Shown: positions 1 to 12,556, counted from the stretch's first letter. The stretch: DNA of 64,000 nucleotides from Monilinia fructicola (GCA_008692225.1 VICG01000014.1:1-64000); one strand, 5' to 3'. Notes: a model not told the origin generated them from the sequence alone. Made by a program: numbers and translations.

Positions 1-93
1 CCTAACCCTAACCCTAACCCTAACCCTAACCCTAACCCTAACCCTAACCCTAACCCTAACCCTAACCCTAACCCTAACCCTAACCCTAACCCT
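1..93. repeat. Telomeric repeat (CCCTAA)n
   Basis: Uninterrupted CCCTAA hexamers run from the first base, the C-rich strand of the TTAGGG telomere used by filamentous ascomycetes. The orientation shows this is the left chromosome end, with genes lying to the right. Confidence 0.98.
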
Positions 94-120
94 AATCCTA
101 ATCCTAATCCTAATCCTAAT
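94..120. repeat. Variant telomeric repeat (CCTAAT)n
   Basis: At the proximal edge of the telomere the unit changes to CCTAAT, repeated about five times, before unique sequence starts. Every unit has the same C-to-T change, which fits either homogenised variant repeats or transitions in non-renewed telomeric DNA. Confidence 0.8.
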
Positions 121-270
121 CTTTTCCTAATCCCTATAGCGGTTACCCTAGTCGAAATGTATTTTCTTTTCCCAATCCTTGTAGCGGTTACTCTAGTCAA
201 AGGGTATTTTCTTTTCCCAATCCCTGTAGCGGTTACCCCTACGGGGTTAATACTTTCATTTTAAATATTA
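121..270. repeat. Telomere-adjacent ~46-bp tandem repeat, three units
   Basis: Three imperfect units carrying 'tagcggttac' and 'tattttcttttcc' begin near 132, 177 and 223. The same triad reappears, strongly AT-shifted, at about 4262-4400, again followed by 'gttaatactttcatttt'. A subtelomeric unit of about 4.1 kb was therefore duplicated. Confidence 0.7.
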
Positions 271-1048
271 TATTAATATTAATATTGAATAAATATTATT
301 AATATTAATTTAAATATTATTAATAAGTTTAATAATAATAAAGAAAATATTATTAATAACTTTAATTATAATAAATGGAATATTATTAATAATAATATAA
401 ATAATAAATAAAATAATGATTTTAATTAAAATAATATTAAAATAAATAATATTAATATTGAAATAAATAATATTAATATTTAAATAAATAATATTTAAAA
501 AATTAAAAATTAAAAAAAAAAAGAGGTATCTAAATTTAACCATTTAAAATATTTTATTAAGGTTAAATATTCTTTATTTTATTATTTATAATCGAATTTA
601 TATATATTAATATAAAATGAAACTTTTTCGTTTTTTATTAAAAGGTATTAAATCTAACAAATCAAAGGCTAATATATATACAGAGGATTATAAATCGTAT
701 TAATACGATTAGGATATCTTTATTTTTTATTAAGGTATTACCCTTTGAAAGTTTCATTTATATTTAATAGAATTAAATTAATAGAATTAGTATAAATGTA
801 TTTATAACAATTTATTATGTTTAAACAAATTAATTTATTTATTTTAAAATATATATTATACCTTTATAATAAATAATTTGAATTTTGAGATTTTAAAAAA
901 TATTATAAAGTCCCTTGTTTATTTTAATTTAATATTAGTATTTTTTAGATTTTTATAATATAAAATTAAATTAATATCAATATATAAAATATATTATTTA
1001 AAATGTAATATTTTTCGAAATACTATTATTCTATATTATTTTAATTAA

Positions 1049-1883
1049 ATCGTTTATTTTACTTTTTATTATTTTTTTTATTTAGCTAATATTTTATATT
1101 AAAAACGGCTATTTTGATATATTTATAATTTTATAAAAAATAAATATATATATTTTAAATTTTAAATAAAGCTTTTATATATAATTATTAATAAATTTTG
1201 AAAATCTTAAATTTTTGCAATTTTTTTATAAAAAGTAATAAAAGATTATAAAAAATCAAAATTTTCGGTTTTAGATTTATATGAAAATTATATACAAAAT
1301 TGAAATTTTGAAATAAATATTTATAATTTTTAAACAAAAATAATTAAAAATAATCTATAAATTTTTATAGAATTTATTAATTAATATATAATAAATAAAC
1401 TATTTAAAATATATATAATAATTTGAAATTTTTCAATAAATTAAAATTAAAAAATTCTTACCCAAAATTTTATTATTAAAATTTAAGAATCTATATTAAA
1501 CATTTATTATTAATAATAGTATATTATTAAAATAATATATTTAATTTAAATTAACTTTAAAATTCTTAAATTTTTTTTAGATTATTTTTAATTATTTTTA
1601 TTAAATAAATATAACTTTTTTTAAAGATTTTAATTTTGTATAAAATTTATATACAAATTGAAAATAAAAATTTTTATTTTTTATAATCTTTTATTACTTT
1701 TTATAAAAAAATCGCAAAAATTTAAAATTTTCAGAATTTATTAATAATTATATATAAAAGCTTTATTTAAAATTTAAAATATATATATTTATTTTTCGTA
1801 AAATTATAAATATATTAAAATAACCGTTTTTAGTATAAAATATTAACTAAATGAAAAAAGTGGTAAAAAGTAAAATAAGCGAT
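1049..1883. mobile_element. Foldback element with long inverted arms, flanked by TTAA
   Basis: The two halves are long inverted repeats. The segment reading in from 1049 (ATCGTTTATTTTACTTTT..) matches the reverse complement of the segment ending at 1883 (..AAAATAAGCGAT) with few mismatches for at least about 250 bp, with weaker pairing further inward. TTAA lies at 1045-1048 and 1884-1887. Sister copies of the host repeat near 3100 and 5160 lack the insert and read through as taattaatcat-like sequence, so this is a nested insertion. TTAA or TA is the likely target. The AT-rich interior has no reading frame, so it is non-autonomous. Confidence 0.7.
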
Positions 1884-4800
1884 TTAATCATTTTTATTTA
1901 TTTAATAATTCAAACTTATATAAATCCTTTAATATTCAAGATAATTTAAAATAAATTTTATATATAAATTATTTAAATAAATTTTTATAATATAAGAAAT
2001 TAAATTTTTAATTTATATAAAAATTTAAGCTAATTATAATAATAATAAATTCGAATTAAAATAAATATTTTGTTAAACTATCACCCTTTTATCAAAATGA
2101 TTTTACTTTATATACTATTAAAATATTAATATATTAAAATCTGTACAAATCCTTTAATTTTTAAAATAATTTAAAATAAATTGTATATATAAATAATTTA
2201 AATAAAGCTTTATAATATACAATTTTAAAATTTTAAATTATATTAATATTTAAGTGAATTATAATAATAATTAATTTGATTATTTTTCGCGGGCTATAAT
2301 CTTCCTTATCGAAATAAATCATTATTAATAATAATCCGCGAAAAAATTTATAAAATAATTATTAGATAATTTATAATAAATTTTATATATAAATTATTTA
2401 ATAAATCTTTATAATATGATATTTTAAATTTTTAATTTATATAAAGATTTAAGTTAATTATAATAATAATAAATTCAAATTAAAATAAATATTTTGTTAA
2501 ATTATTATTTTTTTATTGAAATAGCTTTATTTTATATATATTATTAAAATATTAATATATTAAAATCTATATAGATTCTTTAATTTTTAAAATAATTTTA
2601 AAAAATATTTATATATATAAATAATTCAAATAAAGTTTTATAATATATAATTTTTAAATTTTAAATTATATTAATATTTAAGCGAATTATAATAATAATT
2701 GATTTAATTATTTTTTTTATAAATTATCATTCCCCTTATCAAAATGTATTACTATTAATAATAGCCTACAAAAAAATTTATAAAATAATTATTAAAATAT
2801 TATTCCCTAAAAGTTCTATTTATATTTAATAAAATTAAACTAATAAAATCAATATAAATGTACCTACAATAATTTGTTATATTTGAATAAAATAGTTTAT
2901 TTATTTTGAAATATATATTATATTTTTATAATAAATAATTCAAATTTTAAAATTTTAAAAAATATTATAAGATCTTTTATTTATATTAATTTAAAATCAG
3001 CTTTTTTAAATTTTTATAATATAAAATTAAATTAATATTAATATATTAAAATATTATTTAAAATATATTATTTTTCGAAATATTATTATTTTATATTATT
3101 TTAACTAATTACTTTTTTATAATTAATAATTTAAACTAGTATAAATCCTTTAATTTTTGAGATAATTTAAAAGAAATTATATATATATAAAATTTTAATA
3201 AATTTTTATTATATAGTATTTCGAATTTTTAATTTATATAAAGATTTAAATTAATAAAAGTAAAAATAAATTTGAATGAAAATGAATATTTTGTTAAATT
3301 ATTATTTTTCTATCAAAATAGCTTTACTTTATATATTATTAAAATACTAATATATTAAAATTTGTATAGATTTTTTAATATTAAAGATAATTTAAAATAA
3401 ATTTTATATATAAAAAATTTAAATAAAGCTTTATAATATACAATTTTAAATTTTTAAATTATATTAATATTTAAGCAAATTATAATAATAATCAATTCGA
3501 TTATTTTTTGTAGATTATTATTTTCTTTATCAAAATAAACTATTATTAATAGTGACCCACGAAAAAATTTATAGAATAGTTATTAAATTTAAATTAATAA
3601 AAGTGAAAATAAATTCAAATGAAAATAAATATTTTATTAAATTATTATTCTCTTATCAAAATAGCTTTATTTTATATATCATCAAAATATTAATATATTA
3701 AAATTCGTATAGATTTTTTAATATTAAAAATAATTTAAAATAAATTTTATATATAAATAATTTAAATAAAGTTTTTATAATATATAATTTTAAATTTTTA
3801 AATTATATTAATATTTAAATGAATTATAATAGTAATTGATTTAACTATTTTTCGTGGGCTATTATCCTTTTTATCGAAATGGGCTATTATTAGTAATAGC
3901 CTATAAAAAAATTTATAGAATAATTATTAGATTTAAGCTAATAAAAGTAAAAATAAATTCAAATAAAAATGAATATTTTATTAAACTATTATTCCTTTAT
4001 TAAAATAGCTTTATTTTATATACCATCAAAATATTAATATATTAAAATTTGTATAAATCCTTTAATATTAAAGATAATTTAAAATAAATTTTATATATAA
4101 ATAATTTAAATAAAACTTTATAATATATAATTTTAAATTTTTAAATTATATTAATATTTAAGCAAATTATAATAATAATTGATTCAACTATTTTTTATAG
4201 ACTATTATCCTTTTTATTAAAATAAATCATTATTAATAGTAACTTACAAAAAAATCCATAAAATAGTTATTAAGTATAGCAATTACCCTTACAAAGAATA
4301 TTTTCTTTTTCAAATCCCTATAATGATTATCCCAATTGAGGGGCGTTTTCTTTTCTTAATCCCTATAACAGTTATTCTTATAAAGTTAATACTTTCATTT
4401 TAAATATTATATTAATATTCATAATTATAATAATAATAATAAATAATAATTGTAATAATAATTAAAAAAATATAATTAATAATTATAATAATTAAAATAA
4501 TATCAAAATAAAAAATATTAATATTTAAATAAATAATATTTAAATATAATATTTAAATAAATAATAAATAATATTTAAATAAATAATAAATAATATATTT
4601 AAATAAATAATAAATAATATTTAAATATTAAAAATTAAAAAAATAAAAGAGATATTTAAACATAATCACTTAAAATATAAAAATATTTCTTATTTTACCA
4701 TTTATAGTTGAACTTATATATATTAATGTAAAATAAAACTTTTTCATTTTTTATTAAAGAATATTAAATTTAACAAATTAAAGATCAATATATATATAAA

Positions 4801-7432
4801 GAATTACAAATTATATTAATATAATTAAAATACCCCTATCTTTTATTAAAGTATTATCCTCTAAAAGTTTCATTTATATTTAATAGAATTAAACTAATAA
4901 AATTAATATAAATGTACCCAAATAATTTATTATATTTGAATAAATTAGTTCACTTATTTTAAAATATATATTATACTTTTATAATAAATAATTCGAATTT
5001 TAAGATTTTAAAAAATATTATAAAACCCTCTATTTGTTTTAATTTAATATTAACTTTTTTTAAATTTTTATAATATAAAATTAAATTAATATTAATATAT
5101 AAAAAATATGATTTAAAATATAATATTTTTTAAAATATTACTACCTTATATCACTCTAATTAATCATTTTTATATACTTAATAATTCAAACCTATACAAA
5201 TCCTTTCATTTTCAAAATAATTTAAAATAAAATTTATATATGAATTATTTAAATAAATTTTTATAATATAAAATTTTAAATTTTTAATTTATATAAAGAT
5301 TTAAGCTAATTATAATAATAATAAATTCGAATTAAAATGAATATTTTGTTAAACTACCATCCCCCTATCGAAATGGCTTTACCCCATATACCATTAAAAT
5401 ACTAATATATTAAAATCTGTACAAATCCTTTAATTTTTGAGATAATTTAAAAAAAATTTTATATATAAATAATTTAAATAAAACTTTATAATATACGATT
5501 TAAAATTTTTAAATTATATTAATATTTAAGCGAATTATGATAATAGCTAATTCAACTATTTTTCGGCAGGTCACCATCCTCTCTTTAAAATAGGCCACCA
5601 CCGGTAGTAGTTTTATAGAATAATTATTAGGATTCCAAGTTTACTATATTATTTAAATAATTTATTAATTCCAATAAAATATACTTTAAATTATATATTC
5701 TAAATAAATTAATTAATTTTTATAAATTTTAAATTAAAATTTAATTAATAAAATTAAAATTTATATTAAATTTAATTAATATAAATATTTACTTTATTTT
5801 AATAATTTAATTTTTAAATTTTTTAAAATTTTAAATTAAAAAAAATTTATAATTAAATATTTAATTAAATAAAAAATTTAAATAATTAATATAAAATATT
5901 AATATATTATTAATAAATTAATTTAAATTTAAAATTTAAATTTATTTAAATATTTACTTTTTTAATTTTTATAATAAAAAATTAAATTAATATTAATATA
6001 TTAATAATAATATTTAAAATAACATATTTTTTAGAATCTTACTATCTTATATTACTTTAGCTAATAATTTTTATATAATTTATAATTTAAATTTATATAA
6101 ATCTATCAATATTCAAAATAATTTAAAATAAATTTTAGATATAAAAAACTTCAATAAATCTTTATAATATAATTCTTTAAATTTTTAATTTATATAAAAA
6201 ATTTAATCTAATTAAAATAATAACAAATTTGAATTAAAATAAATATTTTGTTAAACTATTACTCTTTTATTAAAATGGTTTTATTTTATATACTACTAAA
6301 ATATTAATATATTAAAATCTGTATAAATCCTTTCATATTTAAAATAAATTAAAATAAATTAAATAAAGCTTTATAATATACAATTTTAGATTTTTAATTT
6401 ATATAAATATTTAAGCAAATTATAATAATAACTGATTCAACTATTTTTTGCAGATTATTATCCCTTTTATTAAAATAAGTTATCATTAATAATAATCTAC
6501 GAAAAAATCTATAAAATAATTATTAAAATATTTTACCGAAATTAAATATTTCTTATTTTGTTATTTATAGCCAAATTTATATATATTAATATAAAATAAA
6601 ACTTTTTTGTTCTTAGTTAAAAAGTATTAAGTTTAACAAATTAAAAGTCAATATATATACAAAAGATTATAAATCATATTAATAATTTAATACAATTAAA
6701 ATACTTTTATTTTTTATTAAAATATTTTTTTAAGAGTTTTATTTATATTTATTAGAATTAAATTAATAAGATTAGTATAAATATATCTACAATAATTTAT
6801 TATATTTAAATAAAATAATTTATTTATTTTAAAATATATATTATACCTTTATAATAAATAATTTGAATTTTAAAATTTTTAAAAAATATTATAAAGTCTT
6901 TTATTCGTTTTAATTTAATATTAGCTTTTTTAGATTTTTAAAATATAAAATTAAGTTAATATTAATATATAAAAGATATTATTTAAAATATTATATTTTT
7001 TAAAATTCTATTACCTTATAATACTTTTATTTTAGTTAATCATTTTTATATAATTAATAATTCAAACTAATATAAATCCTTTAATTTTCAAGATGATTTA
7101 ATATAAATTTTATATATAAAAAATTTAAACAAATCTTTATTATATAGTATTTTAAATTTTAATTTATATCAAGATTTAAATTAATTAAAATGATAATAAA
7201 TTTGAATTTGAATAAATATTTTGTTAGGCCATCACACCCCTATCGAAATGGCTTTACCTCATATACCACTAAAAGAATAATATATTAAAATCCATACAAA
7301 TCCTTTAATTTTTAAGAAAATTTAAAAAGAATTTCATATATAAATAATTTAAATAAAGTTTTATAATATATGATTTTAAATTTTTAAATTATATTAATAT
7401 TTAAGCGAATTATAGTAGTGGCTAATTCAACT

Positions 7433-7499
7433 ATTTTTTCGCGGGCCATTACCTTTTCTATCGAAATAGGCCATCACCGGTGGTGGCCCGCGAAAAAAT
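7433..7499. repeat. Best-preserved GC-cored subtelomeric palindrome
   Basis: A perfect 16-bp inverted repeat (ATTTTTTCGCGGGCCA at 7433-7448, its complement at 7484-7499) surrounds a 35-bp spacer that holds a second imperfect palindrome (CCATCACCGGTGGTGG). The same structure recurs in AT-shifted form near 2283-2346, 2710, 3505, 3850, 4190, 5563 and 6443. Confidence 0.75.
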
Positions 7500-7820
7500 C
7501 TATAGAATAGTTATTAAGAATTCTCGTATACTGGGAGAATATAAGTAAATAAGCTGAACATCCAAAATTTTATAGTATTATCCAATCTTTTATGAATCTT
7601 TATAATAAATGATGAAAAGGACTGGAAAATATTGGCTAACTTGAGCTGTATATAACCATTCGCTTTGTTGATGATATAACTTCCATTATTAAATTCTATA
7701 TGAATCAAGTTAAACATTCCATATTGCTCAGCTCCTTTATGGGCACCCCGAGGATACGCCAGAAGCAACCACCAATGACCAAAACACAACTTATGCCAAA
7801 TACTATAGAAATCCATATCA

Positions 7821-9143
7821 TTATGTATACCATGAAGGAACCGGCATCGATAAATCCTTTTGATAATTTGGATCCACGGATTGAAAACCATAAGTCCCCG
7901 CCGGAGGTATAAGATATGGCTCCGGTTCAGGTCCAGGTTCAGGTTCACGGAATTGTTCTTGATACCCTCCTCCAAACAATGAATAATGTATATATTGTTG
8001 GCCATCCCATTGTACTGATGGAGATTCCCACTCTGGTTGATCATGTTCTACTTGAACAATGCTACGTGGTTGATGAGAATTATCCGACATTCCACCACTG
8101 GCTACCACTCCCTCAAATACTGTTGCTCTCTCATCCTGTAACTCTATTCTTCTCAATTCCAAGATTTTCTTCTCTTCCTTAACTTCCCCACGAAAATTTA
8201 TCAAACGTTCGCTGCTATACTTGATCTCTTGAATCAATCGTACCCGTGCTGCTACCACCTGCCGGTTTGCTTCCTCAATCGTGTCATTAAATTTAACGTC
8301 AGAGTGTCCATTATCGAATATGACATCAGAAATTAAGCTTCCTTGAGCAATGTTCATCGGGCCCAGGGTTTGAACCGCGGGTTGCATTTCTTGTGCTTGG
8401 GTAACTAACATCTCAACTCGAGAAGAAAGAGATTGAGCTTGTGCAAGTGAGGATCGTTCCGTCATATCAGCAAATCCCCCGCCAATTCCCCACGCATCCA
8501 TAGATGATGATCGTAACACATCATCCATCCTCCCGACACATTGATTCATGACCGTCAAAGCATTCTGCAAAATTGATAAAACGTTGGACTCAGTACTCAA
8601 TCGTAATTGTGCCTCGTCGAATGACTCCTTAGCGAGTGAAAGACGATGTTCTTTTGTGTCTTCAGTTGGGAAGTCAGGTGATGGTCCGGAAAATATAGAA
8701 TTATAAAGTTTATCGAGCTCAACTTGTGCAGCATTGTGTTCTTCCACCATAGGTCTCAACAATGAAGCTTTTGATTTAACATCTTCAAGGGTTTCATTTA
8801 AATGGTCCAAGTGACGTTTTGCCTCCAATTCATTTTGAATCGCATTCAACCATTCTCGATGCTCTTCCTCTTCCTTCTCAATGAATTTATGTTTTCTCCC
8901 ACTTAATTTGTAAACTAAACGTTTGATGGTAGATTCTTGATATTCTTCGTGTTCTTGATATTCTTTTGCACTTGCAGCAGCGAGAGCTTTTACACGTCGT
9001 TTTTGTTGGGTGACAATGTTCTCAATAGATGATTGGTATTGTTTGATTTGTGCGTATTCGGAGGGTGCATGATCTGTTCGTGACAGTATAGATAAGAGAC
9101 GTGCATTTTGAGTAGCTGAGGCTAAAATTTGATGAGTTGCCAT
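7821..9143 (-). CDS. Coiled-coil protein of unknown function (first telomere-proximal gene)
   Basis: Single-exon gene of 440 residues starting at the ATG at 9143. Residues about 25-190 are heptad-rich and strongly charged, with a Lys/Glu stretch around FIEKEEEEHREW, so a long coiled coil is likely. The middle is Ser/Gln-rich, and the tail contains a PEPGPEPEPY-type proline/glutamate tract. I see no signal peptide, membrane segment or catalytic motif. It resembles an uncharacterised filamentous-ascomycete family, and I assign no function. The stop codon lies about 310 bp from the repeat block, so the gene sits at the heterochromatin border. A second frame running to 7514 overlaps the 3' end and is not supported. 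Uninterrupted coding over 1.3 kb is the main evidence. Confidence 0.8.
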   Translation of the reverse strand: MATHQILASATQNARLLSILSRTDHAPSEYAQIKQYQSSIENIVTQQKRRVKALAAASAKEYQEHEEYQESTIKRLVYKLSGRKHKFIEKEEEEHREWLNAIQNELEAKRHLDHLNETLEDVKSKASLLRPMVEEHNAAQVELDKLYNSIFSGPSPDFPTEDTKEHRLSLAKESFDEAQLRLSTESNVLSILQNALTVMNQCVGRMDDVLRSSSMDAWGIGGGFADMTERSSLAQAQSLSSRVEMLVTQAQEMQPAVQTLGPMNIAQGSLISDVIFDNGHSDVKFNDTIEEANRQVVAARVRLIQEIKYSSERLINFRGEVKEEKKILELRRIELQDERATVFEGVVASGGMSDNSHQPRSIVQVEHDQPEWESPSVQWDGQQYIHYSLFGGGYQEQFREPEPGPEPEPYLIPPAGTYGFQSVDPNYQKDLSMPVPSWYT

Positions 9144-10066
9144 TGTACAACAGGGGCTATGATTCTATGGCTTCGGTTGGTATATCTTCAGATTAGAGAA
9201 GGTTTCGGGAAGGAGATCGAAGCTTTTCAATATGTGAAGATTCAAAAGAAATGGGAGAAATGACGCAAAGTTAATGAATGGATCGTAGTTCTAATTAGTA
9301 ACCTTACTCTGTAGATTATGTGTGTTGGTGTTGTACAGTATACGGAGTAATTTGTGTTGGGGCATACCCACTAGAACTAACTGGGAAGATATTGCTTAGC
9401 TGCAGATACAGCACAGCCTCATCATCTCTGCGCCTTGCACATACAGACTGTAGTTCTATCTGAATCATCAAGGAAACGAATGGAAAGAAGCGATGACAAG
9501 ACCGATATAATAGGTAAGGAGGTAGGGAGGTGCGGTTGGGTAAAATGAAATCTTTAGGTAAAAGGAATGGTAATTTTGAATCAGACTTGTACCTCTTGTC
9601 GCTCTCGTGAGTCTTCTCTTGGGTTGCTCTAATATGTATATGATCCCAACCTGGTAGATGAATGGCGCCTCTGACAGCACGGTGCTGTGAAATATCATGA
9701 TATATATATATGATATATTTGATGTGGATGATTGAGGTCATTTGCGAAAAGATACTAATGATCAAATGACGTTTTGTTGAATTTTGGACTGTCTATTAAC
9801 CTCAGATGCGCTACAAACAGAGAAGTTCGGATTTGATGTTGGTATTGATGTTGATGTTGATGTTGATGTTGATGTTGGTGTTGATATTGGTATCTGGTAT
9901 CTGGTATTTGGTATTTGGTATTCGGTATTGGGTAATGCTATTGCTATTGTGCTTACATAATCTAAATCCCACGAGCCAACGGGCACGGGCACCTCACCGT
10001 CACCCAGGGAACGGGCCATCATTTTTTCGGCTTATTCCTCAAAGTCCAACATCCTGATCACCAATA
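9144..10066. other. Intergenic, upstream of the coiled-coil gene; (GATGTT)n microsatellite
   Basis: No supported gene. A GATGTT-type microsatellite runs from about 9836 to 9890, followed by a degenerate GGTATCTGGTATTTGG-type tract to about 9935. Apparent reading frames here are simple-repeat artefacts. Confidence 0.6.
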
Positions 10067-10316
10067 CTTGGCGTTGTTTTGGGTCAATGCCGGGCTAAAA
10101 ATTAACTGAAAACGGAACTTATTTTAAAAAATTATAATAAATCAACATAGGCATTATAAATTATAAATAGAGATATACAGCATTATTAAGTTAAAAAATA
10201 AACGTTTAGTATATTTAAATTCTTGAAAATGGAAGTTTATAATATATAAAAAAGAATTTAAAAGATATACTATTTTGTAGATTTTTAGCCCGGCATTAAC
10301 CCAAAACAACGCCAAG
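10067..10316. mobile_element. 250-bp MITE with 36-bp TIRs and TA target duplication
   Basis: Terminal inverted repeats at 10067-10102 and 10281-10316 begin CTTGGCGTTGTTTTGGGT and match over 36 bp with one mismatch. TA flanks both ends (10065-10066 and 10317-10318), the target duplication of Tc1/mariner-class elements. The ~178-bp interior is AT-rich and non-coding. It must have been moved by a transposase elsewhere. Confidence 0.85.
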
Positions 10317-10318
10317 TA

Positions 10319-11580
10319 CTCAAGTACAGTACAAGTAGGTAAACCAAATACCCTGTCGTCTATTTAAGATCCTACATCAAGCGGAGGTCTTTGAGCCATA
10401 AAAATAAGATGATTAGTTAAGATACGAGATTCGGAATCCAGAGGTCTTTTCCCCATAGAACTATGCAGCTGAGTAGTTCCATTGCCTCCATGATGATATA
10501 TTGCAGCTTCCCAGGTTGCGGGGGACTGAATACTCTTCCAAAATCGGTATTAGACGGTTATTGGGCTGCATTGTAAGCATAGGCGGATGTAAGGTAACAA
10601 ATTGAAAAGCACCAGATAGACATTAGATATTTCGTTCTCGATATATATTGTTGCATGAGTATACCATGGTTCCCGGGTATGATATTGTCAACTAGCCTCT
10701 TATTTAATTCTATATAATATGAGTCCTGTCAGGTTTGTATGCCCATGTATCGTTCATTGTAACTCTCAAGATTGCTCTATCGATGATCAGCGACCATGCT
10801 ATTCCTCGTGATACTATGCATAAAGACATCAATACGTGCCCGTCTTGTCAATTTCGAAGTCCTCAAGAAGGATTCTCAAAGCCGCACAACGAGGTACAAT
10901 ATACCATACCAGGAGCACAGTTTGCTGGTGCTGGACGTATTTGATGGAATTGATCTCCCATCATTCAACTTCAGGATACATTCCATCAATAATTTTCTCT
11001 CCCTCAACTGGAGGATCCCAAAATTTTCAAAAAATTCCCATGCGAAGATTGGGATTGGCACTCATGACAAGTGTGGAATGCTATAGCCACAAATTGAATT
11101 CTGTTTGGCATTTGTTAAACAGCACATTCAGTTCCTGTTTGGTACCTCCAGATTGTGCCAGTGACTGCTGGTAGCCCGACTCCTTCTTGGAGTATTGAGT
11201 CTCAATTCAGGTATATGAAGGGCTTGAATGCGGAATATTGCCTTGAGAATATTCACATTATCTAATGCTCGGGTAGATATATCGCAGTGTTATATCCATA
11301 TCTACACCAGGCTCGACTACTTTTCCTGGGGATCGGGAAAGGTCTGTCGCATTAGCTTGGATTTTGGATGAATGGCAGAATGCTATTAGTCGCCATATTC
11401 TAATGACAGGTATTCTCAGGTTCAAACAAATTGTTAAGCTCGTGAAGACAGATCTGACGCAATTTCTTTCGATGCTGTAATTCCTGTACCACATATCCAA
11501 GAATCATCCGTAACCTTGTTGAGCGTTGGATCTTTATTAACAATGAACACAGTATCTTAGTAGCTACCTAGTACCTATAT
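10319..11580. other. Region without a supported gene
   Basis: Several short overlapping frames lie at 10735-11174 (plus) and 11258-11500 (minus). They share no recognisable motif and conflict with one another. The right part may hold decayed upstream exons of the adjoining amidohydrolase relic. Confidence 0.4.
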
Positions 11581-12010
11581 CCTTTCCGAGCTGGGCGCCG
11601 TGGGTACCGTTTTGCTTTCTAATCACGAGGGTTATTATCTATGGAACTCAAACTTCTGGACATTCTATGAGACTTTGGATGAACTCACAAATGAAAATCA
11701 TACCGTCTTCATACATCCCAGTACACTATACCTCCGCTATAACTGTGAACTGGTTGGATCCTAGTATGTTTCTCGTAGTCATTTCACCGCTCCCAAGGCC
11801 TACCTACGATCTTGCTAACTGAAACCTGATAACGATCTATCCCCCAGGTTTGTTGAGTTATACTTGGATATAGTTCGAACTATTATGGACATCTTTTTTC
11901 AGTTACTATACGAAATTACACCAAAATCCGTTCTCACATTTCTCATCTCGGTGTGGTGATTCGTTTCCCTCGATCATTGATCGTTTCTCATCGAGTACCA
12001 CAGGTAGAAA
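11581..12010 (+). pseudogene. Relic of an amidohydrolase (ACMSD / decarboxylase-like)
   Basis: Plus-strand translation from about 11587 gives GAVGTVLLSNHEGYYL, then FWTFYETLDELT and TVFIHPSTLYLRYNCEL. This matches the layout of Amidohydro_2 proteins (the 2-amino-3-carboxymuconate-semialdehyde / gamma-resorcylate decarboxylase group), where a G-x-x-G-.-.-L-.-N-H-.-G segment precedes the metal-binding IHP motif. After an intron-like gap the tail gives FVELYLDIVRTIMDIFF (about 11848-11900), and in another frame SHFSSRCGDSFPSIIDRFSS, resembling the conserved SH.GG.FP.I.DR block. Stops and frame changes separate the pieces and the N-terminal half cannot be followed. I read it as a dead copy. The family assignment is from motif memory only. 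Confidence 0.5.
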
Positions 12011-12556
12011 TAGAAACGAATTTTATAATTTGCTATATACGAGATTTTGGTTGTATATTTAAGTTGGCATGGACTGTTTTTTACTCGAATTTTCCAAAGA
12101 ACAATCTGATTTGTGTGTTATTAGTGTTGTGCCAACATATCCTCAAGTTCAAGTGTCACTTAAAGATAATGTACCTAAAATTTAACTTACTTTTGGAACC
12201 GTAAGTGATGAGTGCATGATTACTGAAGAGGGACTAAATGCAAAATAGGATTACCCACATGGATACAACTATGCTACTCCAGGGCTTCACTTGAAGCTAT
12301 TTTGAATGCGTCGTTCTTAGATTATGATGATATTGCTTGGCTTTTTGCGAATGATGAGAAAAGCATTTATCATATTTGACTACCGTTGACTACAGTTGAC
12401 TACCGTTGATTACCTTCTACTTTTGAAGTGATATCCATTTAAGCATAACTTATTATTATAGCCCATTCATTGAAAGGTAAAGGACGGTGGCTACTAGGTA
12501 TTCAGGTACCATACGGGTATACATCTTGAGGCCGTCTAGATAAACTATCATCTGGC
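12011..12556. other. Region without a supported gene
   Basis: An 83-residue frame (11953-12204) has no recognisable feature. A short direct repeat, 'gactaccgttgactacagt', lies near 12378-12405. Nothing else is supported. Confidence 0.4.

Larger units (their letters stand above)
271..7510. repeat. AT-rich RIP-degraded subtelomeric repeat block
   Basis: About 7.2 kb of very AT-rich DNA without a credible reading frame. It is made of diverged copies of shared modules. A 'tatatatattaatataaaatgaaac'-like module recurs near 600, 4710 and 6570. A module containing 'ttaatatattaaaatctgtaca' recurs near 2120, 2550, 3345, 3690, 4030, 5400, 6300 and 7270. Units of about 345 bp are tandem between about 3250 and 4262. 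The differences between copies are mostly C-to-T and G-to-A, the pattern expected of repeat-induced point mutation. No helicase or transposase frame survives. Confidence 0.8.

Noticed and set aside
310..543. 77-residue Ile/Asn-rich frame in the subtelomere
   Set aside because: Composition is an AT-rich artefact inside RIP-degraded repeats; no conservation between repeat copies.
7514..8044. 176-residue minus-strand frame at the repeat border
   Set aside because: Overlaps the 3' end of the coiled-coil gene in another frame, with poor coding character.
9806..10057. Leu/Met-rich short protein
   Set aside because: Translation of the GATGTT microsatellite.
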